From: Salinivirga sp035268865
Lineage (GTDB): Bacteria; Bacteroidota; Bacteroidia; Bacteroidales; Salinivirgaceae
Direction of reading: 5' to 3'
Length of the DNA stretch: 11,272 nt
Assembly (NCBI RefSeq): GCF_035268865.1
Contig: NZ_DATFKB010000105.1
Span: 1 to 11,272, forward strand
A program made the translations under genes and the position numbers. The notes below the pieces were generated by a model, which did no database searches, was not told where the DNA came from, and worked only from the letters and a program-made list of their open reading frames with translations. Each line of letters begins with the position of its first letter. Position 1 is the stretch's first letter. Shown here piece after piece: positions 6,833-11,272 of the stretch.

Positions 6833-7423
6833 ATGAATTGCGACCACCCTAAAAAGCGCATTGCCATTTTTGCCAGTGGCTCAGGAACCAACACAGAAGC
6901 TATTATTAAATATTTCGAGAACAATGCCGAAATTTGTGTGGCCAGCATATTTTCCAACAACCCCGAAGCTTATGTGCTTACAAGGGCTAAAAATCACTAC
7001 ATACCCGCTTTTACATTTAACAGAAGTGACTTGTATAAAACCAACAGAGTACTAAACCTGCTGCAGGAGCAAAAAGCCGATTATATTGTACTGGCTGGTT
7101 TTTTATGGCTAATTCCGACACACTTAATTAATAACTATAAAAACCGCATTATAAATATCCACCCGGCTTTACTTCCCGAATACGGCGGCAAAGGTATGTA
7201 TGGTGACAGGGTACACCAAAAAGTTTGGGAAAACGGGGAGCCTGAAACCGGTATCAGCATACACCTGGTTAATGAAAAATACGATGAAGGAAAAATTATT
7301 TTTCAGGCTACCACGCCTATTGAAAGAGATGACACGCCTGAAATTATAGCCTCAAAAGTGCATGAACTGGAATATCAGCATTACCCCCGAATTATAGAAC
7401 AATTTATCCGTTCAGATGTATAG
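6833..7423 (+). CDS. purN: Phosphoribosylglycinamide formyltransferase (GAR transformylase)
   Basis: PurN transfers the formyl group of 10-formyltetrahydrofolate to GAR, the third step of de novo purine synthesis. The 196-residue product begins with the phosphate-binding loop 'FASGSGTNTEAI' (13-24). The catalytic triad is complete: Asn108 and His110 (INIHPALLPEYGGKGMYG) and Asp151 (NEKYDEGKIIF). The 'GGKGMYGDRVH' loop and 'ETGISIHLVNEKYDEG' segment are family hallmarks. Length is close to the usual 190-210. It lies 10 bases after rnhA and 9 bases before yaaA, so the three probably share a transcript. No purine-repressor or riboswitch-like structure is seen. Confidence 0.96.
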   Translation: MNCDHPKKRIAIFASGSGTNTEAIIKYFENNAEICVASIFSNNPEAYVLTRAKNHYIPAFTFNRSDLYKTNRVLNLLQEQKADYIVLAGFLWLIPTHLINNYKNRIINIHPALLPEYGGKGMYGDRVHQKVWENGEPETGISIHLVNEKYDEGKIIFQATTPIERDDTPEIIASKVHELEYQHYPRIIEQFIRSDV

Positions 7424-7432
7424 CAAATAAAA

Positions 7433-8200
7433 ATGCTTTTTATACTATCACCTGCAAAAACACTGGATTTTGAGCACGAAGCTCCGGTAAAGAACAGTTC
7501 GCAACCCCTGTTTAAAGATGAAGCGGCCATGTTAATGGAGCAGCTGAAAAAATTATCACAGGACGAGTTATCGAAACTCATGAATGTAAGTAACAAAATT
7601 GCTGAACTCAATACCATCAGGCACCAAAACTGGCAAAAATCACATACTCAAAAAAATGCAAAACAAAGCATTTACGCCTTCAGGGGCGAAGTATACAATG
7701 GTTTAAATATTGAACAGTTTGATGAGCAAGACCTTGAGTTTGCACAGGGCAGCCTGCGCATTCTTTCCGGATTATATGGAATTTTAAGGCCTTTGGACCT
7801 TATTCAACCCTACAGACTCGAAATGGGAACCAAACTTACGAATACAAACGGTAAAAATTTATACGAGTTCTGGAGTGACCAACTTGCCAAAACCCTTAAT
7901 AAGCAGGGAAAAGAAAACGGCACAGACACCCTGGTAAACCTGGCTTCAAATGAGTATTACAAAGCTGTTAAAAAAGATGCTTTGAAACTCAATGTAATTA
8001 CACCCGTATTTAAAGAATTAAAGGACGATAATTATAAAGTAATTGCTATTTACGCTAAAAAAGCCAGAGGATTGATGTCTGCATATATTATTCGAAACCG
8101 CATAACTCATGCAGAAGATTTAAAAAACTTCTCCGAAGCGGGCTACATGTATGCCGAAAATTTATCTTCATCAAAAGAAATGGTCTTTACACGTGGTTAA
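7433..8200 (+). CDS. yaaA: Peroxide stress protein YaaA (DUF328/UPF0246)
   Basis: The 255-residue product matches YaaA along its length. It has the N-terminal SPAKTL motif (6-11), AFRGEVYNGL (82-91), the strongly conserved 'LSGLYGILRPLDLIQPYR' core (111-128), 'NLASNEYYKAV' (169-179), and a late basic 'YAKKARGLMSAYI' segment. In E. coli, YaaA protects against hydrogen peroxide by lowering intracellular free iron, and related proteins bind DNA through a positively charged cleft. The biochemical activity is not settled. It is cytoplasmic, with no signal peptide. It is the last gene of the rnhA-purN-yaaA run. An 82-base gap with a new promoter separates it from the LRR gene, and no strong terminator is visible there. 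Confidence 0.95.
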   Translation: MLFILSPAKTLDFEHEAPVKNSSQPLFKDEAAMLMEQLKKLSQDELSKLMNVSNKIAELNTIRHQNWQKSHTQKNAKQSIYAFRGEVYNGLNIEQFDEQDLEFAQGSLRILSGLYGILRPLDLIQPYRLEMGTKLTNTNGKNLYEFWSDQLAKTLNKQGKENGTDTLVNLASNEYYKAVKKDALKLNVITPVFKELKDDNYKVIAIYAKKARGLMSAYIIRNRITHAEDLKNFSEAGYMYAENLSSSKEMVFTRG

Positions 8201-8255
8201 ATCGTGCACTTTATGTAAAATAAACGATTAGATGCACATTTTAACAAATTATTAG

Positions 8256-8263
8256 TATTTTTG
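8256..8263 (+). promoter_or_regulatory. -7 promoter element of the LRR gene
   Basis: TATTTTTG is a perfect TAnnTTTG match and predicts a start near 8269, about 14 bases before ATG 8283. No clear -33 element. It marks the LRR gene as the start of a new transcription unit that may continue into parA. Confidence 0.45.
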
Positions 8264-8282
8264 GATAAATAAAACCATACTT

Positions 8283-9188
8283 ATGGATAGGGAAGAGCTC
8301 GTATTTTTTATAAAAAAGGCTAAAGAAAAAAACTCTAAAAGTCTTGACTTATCAAATCGGGATCTGGAAGAAATTCCGCCCGAAATTGGCGAACTCACGC
8401 AATTGGAACACCTTGACCTAAGTTACAACTACATTAAAACAGTTCCACGCGAAATTGGCAAACTCATAAATCTGAAAACCTTACTGTTACTCAAAAATCA
8501 GATTAAAGCACTTCCTCCCACCATTGGGCACCTCAAATCACTTGCACTGCTTGACATTAGCCACAACGATTTTACCACTTTCCCAAAAGAAATTGGTTTT
8601 TTATCGAACCTCAAATCGCTTGATGCAAGCTATAGTGAGCTAAAGACTTTACCCATTGAATTCATTGAGCTGTTAAGCCTTAAAGAACTTTACCTGGAAG
8701 AAAACCCCTTTGAATTTCCTCCACAAAAAGTCATCAAACGCGGGCTTTATGCCACAATGCATTACCTGACCACAGAAAAGAAACGATTAGATGCTGCCAA
8801 GGTAATGCTGCAGGTTTTCAATATGCCCGAAACACTCCAGGCGCCTTTTCAGCAATATCTCGGTTATTTTAACGACCTGGTTTCCAATGCCAACGAAAAA
8901 GAGGTGCGTTTCGATATAAAATTTATTAAGCACGATGATCTTGGGGAAAAAATCGATGTGAAGGTTGGCGTAGAAAATTATCTGTATGATTTCATGGATT
9001 TCATTAAATCAAAAATTGAAGAAACAAAAAACAGTAAAGACGAAAAGAAATTTTCTATTGTAGACTTACAGGTTGCAGAACTCAGGAAGCAAATTGCAGA
9101 GTTCAACAATTCTCTGGAATCAAAAATGAACGAAATTCAAACCATTCAGCATAAAATGAACGATTTTCTTAAAAATCTGGAAAAGTAA
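8283..9188 (+). CDS. Leucine-rich-repeat protein with a C-terminal coiled coil
   Basis: The 301-residue product has three parts. Residues 20-154 form six leucine-rich repeats with a strict 23-residue period (LxxLDLSxNxIxxxPxEIGxLxx), starting near 20, 41, 64, 87, 110 and 133, with the last one degenerate. Residues about 155-245 form a region I do not recognise, with an alternating strand-like stretch (EVRFDIKFIKHDDLGEKIDVKVGV) and then YLYDFMDFIKSKI. Residues about 255-300 are a heptad-rich coiled coil ending in DFLKNLEK. No signal peptide, membrane helix, GTPase (Roc/COR) or E3-ligase domain is present, so it is probably a cytoplasmic protein-interaction scaffold. It precedes the ParA-like gene by 84 bases on the same strand. 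The fold is certain, the function unknown. Confidence 0.88.
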   Translation: MDREELVFFIKKAKEKNSKSLDLSNRDLEEIPPEIGELTQLEHLDLSYNYIKTVPREIGKLINLKTLLLLKNQIKALPPTIGHLKSLALLDISHNDFTTFPKEIGFLSNLKSLDASYSELKTLPIEFIELLSLKELYLEENPFEFPPQKVIKRGLYATMHYLTTEKKRLDAAKVMLQVFNMPETLQAPFQQYLGYFNDLVSNANEKEVRFDIKFIKHDDLGEKIDVKVGVENYLYDFMDFIKSKIEETKNSKDEKKFSIVDLQVAELRKQIAEFNNSLESKMNEIQTIQHKMNDFLKNLEK

Positions 9189-9207
9189 CCCCTTCGCACA
9201 ATCACAT

Positions 9208-9224
9208 AAAAACACCTGTTTTTT
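9208..9224 (+). terminator. Weak hairpin plus T-run between the LRR and ParA genes
   Basis: AAAAACA (9208-9214), two bases, then TGTTTTT (9217-9223) form a small AT-rich inverted repeat ending in a run of T. The stem is weak and the loop very short, so it would at most attenuate read-through from the LRR gene. Confidence 0.2.
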
Positions 9225-9238
9225 CTCGCTTAAATTTC

Positions 9239-9246
9239 GTAATTTG
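9239..9246 (+). promoter_or_regulatory. Possible -7 element before the ParA-like gene
   Basis: GTAATTTG, followed by CAG, resembles the TAnnTTTGCAG cores of the other promoters here but has one base fewer between TA and TTTG. A start near 9252 would leave a leader of about 21 bases. If real, parA and its downstream genes can be expressed independently of the LRR gene. Confidence 0.3.
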
Positions 9247-9272
9247 CAGCATACCCGTAAATTAAAATTGGT

Positions 9273-10028
9273 ATGGCAAAAATTTATGCATTTTGTAACC
9301 ACAAAGGCGGTGTAGGAAAAACAACTTCAGTAATTAATCTTGGTGTTGGCTTTAGCAGGAGAAAACAAAAAACGCTGCTCATCGACCTCGATCCGCAATC
9401 GAATCTCTCTCAATCTCTGGGACTGGAAGAAAAAACCGGCAATAATATTTACGGAGGACTAAAAGGCGATTATGTGCCCGAACCTTTTGTGATAAACAAA
9501 AACCTCCATGCCATACCCGCCGTGCTCGATTTATCGGGAGCAGAACTAGAACTGGCTGCTGTGCCCGCCAGAGAGTTGTTGCTCAAAGAAATTGTTGAAC
9601 AGGTTAAAAATCCTTACGACATTATACTAATCGATTGTCCGCCCTCACTGGGCTTACTAACCATGAATGCACTTGCAGCGGCTGATGAAGTTTTTATTCC
9701 CGTACAATCAGAATATTTAGCCGTACATGGATTAAAAAAAATTATGGAAACCATCGACATTGTACACAAACGCCTGAACAACAGGTTAACTTTAGGTGGT
9801 TTGTTCCTCACCCAATACGACAAACGCAAAGTGCTTAACCGCGACATAAGGGAAACTGTGGGTGAAGCATTTGGACAAAAAGTTTTTGATACTGTAATTC
9901 GCAACAACATAGCACTGGCAGAAGCACCTGTAGAACAAATGGATATATACCGCTACAAAAAAGACAGTGCAGGAGCCCGGGATTATGCAGCATTGACACG
10001 TGAAATTTTACAAAAAAATCTTGCTTAA
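9273..10028 (+). CDS. Orphan ParA/Soj-type ATPase
   Basis: The 251-residue product is a complete ParA/MinD-superfamily ATPase. The deviant Walker A is KGGVGKTT at 11-18, with signature Lys11 and P-loop Lys16. The switch I segment is DLDPQSN with Asp40, and the Walker B-like switch II is ILIDCPPSLG with Asp121. The region around 'LGGLFLTQYDKRKVLNRDIRE' (174-194) and the C-terminal basic segments are where Soj-type proteins carry DNA-contacting residues. There is no N-terminal helix-turn-helix and no MinD-type membrane-targeting helix, so it is a short Soj-type ATPase expected to bind the nucleoid as an ATP dimer. No parB follows; instead a STAS-domain gene starts 2 bases after the stop. That context suggests positioning of a protein cargo rather than chromosome segregation. 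Confidence 0.93.
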   Translation: MAKIYAFCNHKGGVGKTTSVINLGVGFSRRKQKTLLIDLDPQSNLSQSLGLEEKTGNNIYGGLKGDYVPEPFVINKNLHAIPAVLDLSGAELELAAVPARELLLKEIVEQVKNPYDIILIDCPPSLGLLTMNALAAADEVFIPVQSEYLAVHGLKKIMETIDIVHKRLNNRLTLGGLFLTQYDKRKVLNRDIRETVGEAFGQKVFDTVIRNNIALAEAPVEQMDIYRYKKDSAGARDYAALTREILQKNLA

Positions 10029-10030
10029 CT

Positions 10031-10447
10031 ATGGCAAAAAAAAGTTTTAAAAAAGGCGTTAAAAACGTCATCGATTCAATAGATGCGGGCACAGAGCAAG
10101 CCTCTTCACCCAAAAAGCAACCAGCTGCCAAAACACAAAAAAAAGCAGCATCGCAAAAAACAAAACCAGCCAGAATAAAACTTGGGCCTGCCTATACTGT
10201 GCAAAACTCAAATGAACTTAAAAGCACCCTTGAAACGGCACTGAAGTCCAAAGAAAAAATAGAAATAACTTCAGTAGAAATCACAGAAATTGATGTGGCC
10301 TTTATACAACTTCTAATGGCTTTTGATGAAGAGGCAAAAAAACAAAAAAGAGCTGTTGATTACGATATTCGCTTATCCAGCGATGTAATCCAAATGCTTG
10401 GTACAATTGGCATGAAAGATGCAATGACTGTGTTTACCAAAAAATAG
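10031..10447 (+). CDS. STAS-domain protein with a basic, ParB-like N-terminal tail
   Basis: The 138-residue product has two parts. Residues 1-50 are a disordered, Lys/Ala/Gln-rich tail whose first 18 residues (MAKKSFKKGVKNVIDSID) are basic and amphipathic. Residues about 50-135 form a STAS/MlaB-like domain: a strand (IKLGPAYTVQ), helix (SNELKSTLETALKS), strand (KIEITSVEITEID), then helix VAFIQLLMAFDEEAKKQ and the final strand and helix (YDIRLSSDVIQMLGTIG). The residue phosphorylated in SpoIIAA-type antagonists (Ser in D-S-S-G) is absent; the motif here is D88-V-A-F. It is therefore probably not a phospho-switched anti-anti-sigma factor. It resembles STAS proteins found in chemosensory or lipid-transport clusters. 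The gene begins 2 bases after parA, and HAD follows after 11. The domain assignment is fairly firm, the role inferred. Confidence 0.82.
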   Translation: MAKKSFKKGVKNVIDSIDAGTEQASSPKKQPAAKTQKKAASQKTKPARIKLGPAYTVQNSNELKSTLETALKSKEKIEITSVEITEIDVAFIQLLMAFDEEAKKQKRAVDYDIRLSSDVIQMLGTIGMKDAMTVFTKK

Positions 10448-10458
10448 GCCACCAAATT

Positions 10459-11157
10459 ATGCAGTTAGACCATATTAAAATTCTGGGTTTCGATGCCGAC
10501 GACACCCTATGGAACAACGAAACATTTTTTCGTGAAGCAGAAGTAGATTTTTTTCAGCTACTTAATGAATACGCTCCCAGGGCACAGGTGGAGAAAAAAC
10601 TTTTTGAAATTGAAATGCAGAATCTTGAGCAATATGGGTATGGTATAAAAAGCTTTGTGTTGTCGATGACTGAAACAGCCCTGTTCATTACAGACCAGAA
10701 ATTGCCGGGTCGCATTACACATGAAATACTTGAAATTGGAAAAGCTATGCTGGCCAAACCGGTAAAATTACTTCATGAAGTTGAAGAAACCCTTGGGAAA
10801 CTTACCGAAACACACGAACTTGTGGTTGCTACCAAAGGTGATCTGTTGGATCAGCAACGGAAACTCCGAAAATCGGGCCTCGCAAAGTATTTCCATCATA
10901 TAGAAATCATGCCCGATAAGCAAATTACAGACTACCAGAACATGTTGTCCCGTTTGAAAATTCCGGCACAAAATTTCTTTATGACAGGCAATTCCATTAA
11001 GTCTGATATTTTACCGGTACTTGAAATGGGTGGCTACGCCATGCATGTGCCCTATCACACTACCTGGGTGTACGAAGATGTGAATGACGATATACAATCG
11101 CCCAACTTTTACCGCGGCAAAACACTGGCCGACCTGCTGAAAATTATCGAAGGATAG
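10459..11157 (+). CDS. HAD-family hydrolase with C1 helical cap
   Basis: The 232-residue product has the four HAD motifs. Motif I is FDADDTLW, with nucleophile Asp12 and Asp14. Motif II is Thr125 in VVATKG, motif III is Lys154 in MPDKQ, and motif IV is TGNSIKSDI with Asp183. Residues about 20-100 are helical and form a C1 cap between motifs I and II, as in phosphoglycolate phosphatase or pyrimidine 5'-nucleotidase-like enzymes. The tail 'GGYAMHVPYHTTWVYED' is typical of a COG1011-like subgroup. It should be a cytoplasmic Mg2+-dependent small-molecule phosphatase; the substrate is not evident. It lies 11 bases after the STAS gene, so it is probably co-transcribed with parA and the STAS gene, though this need not mean a shared function. 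Confidence 0.92.
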   Translation: MQLDHIKILGFDADDTLWNNETFFREAEVDFFQLLNEYAPRAQVEKKLFEIEMQNLEQYGYGIKSFVLSMTETALFITDQKLPGRITHEILEIGKAMLAKPVKLLHEVEETLGKLTETHELVVATKGDLLDQQRKLRKSGLAKYFHHIEIMPDKQITDYQNMLSRLKIPAQNFFMTGNSIKSDILPVLEMGGYAMHVPYHTTWVYEDVNDDIQSPNFYRGKTLADLLKIIEG

Positions 11158-11226
11158 GGCTGCGACTTCTGAACCTATTGATGATAACACCTACATAGTC
11201 TCAGCAAGAAAACTACCAGTTTTTGC

Positions 11227-11243
11227 GTGTGCCTGGTAATAAA
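11227..11243 (+). repeat. Intergenic motif GTGTGCCTGGTAATAAA, copy 2
   Basis: This is the second copy of the motif at 6147-6163, with one mismatch, again after a T-run. It lies in the gene-free tail 11158-11272, where I see no other feature and no clear terminator for the HAD gene. The window ends 29 bases later. Confidence 0.3.
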
Positions 11244-11272
11244 CCGAGATTTGTCATTAGGAATTTGCAAAA

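Noticed and set aside
8201..8282. GTGCA...TGCAC pair after yaaA as a terminator
   Set aside because: Arms of 5 bp with a spacer of over 20 bases and no adjacent T-run would not make a stable terminator hairpin.
9997..10005. CACGTGAAA inside the ParA-like gene, resembling the core of a parS site
   Set aside because: Only about 10 of 16 positions of the parS consensus match and the left half-site is absent. The bases also encode ordinary T-R-E codons.
1..11272. A defence island or mobile element
   Set aside because: The LRR, ParA and DUF1643 genes can occur in such regions, but there is no transposase, integrase, nuclease effector, toxin pair or terminal repeat, and most genes are core metabolism.

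Overview
The window looks like a stretch of chromosome from a member of the Bacteroidota. The grounds are AT-rich DNA, starts without clear Shine-Dalgarno sequences, several upstream TAnnTTTG elements (the -7 motif of that phylum's primary sigma factor), and a set of typical Bacteroidota housekeeping genes. I cannot name a genus. No tRNA, rRNA, CRISPR array, insertion sequence or phage gene is visible.

Left part (1-3664). A DUF1643 gene is cut by the left edge and runs rightward. It converges with a leftward pair: dxs (first enzyme of the MEP isoprenoid pathway), then an EamA/DMT permease with an inverted repeat across its promoter and start. Divergent from dxs is a single-domain bacteriohemerythrin with all seven iron ligands.

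Middle part (3665-6345). The hemerythrin ends 4 bases from a leftward three-gene operon: a COG0731-type radical SAM protein, an MTH1187-type thiamine-binding protein, and an exported DUF3108 protein. The last two are joined by a TGATG stop/start overlap. Upstream lies a 356-base gene-free divergent region with promoters for both sides and a degenerate 41-base-period repeat.

Right part (6346-11272). Everything here runs rightward. First comes rnhA-purN-yaaA with gaps of about 10 bases (RNase HI, GAR transformylase, peroxide-stress protein). After a new promoter come a leucine-rich-repeat/coiled-coil protein, an orphan Soj-type ParA ATPase, a STAS-domain protein with a basic N-terminal tail, and a HAD phosphatase. 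ParA and STAS are 2 bases apart, STAS and HAD 11 bases apart.

Most interesting observation. No ParB or parS accompanies this ParA. The adjacent STAS protein begins with a short basic, glycine-containing amphipathic segment resembling the ParA-activating N-terminus of Spo0J/ParB. I propose a ParA-based intracellular positioning module in which the STAS protein is the partner or cargo adaptor, possibly with the LRR/coiled-coil protein. Pairing of ParA with STAS is well supported by the layout; the positioning function is inference.
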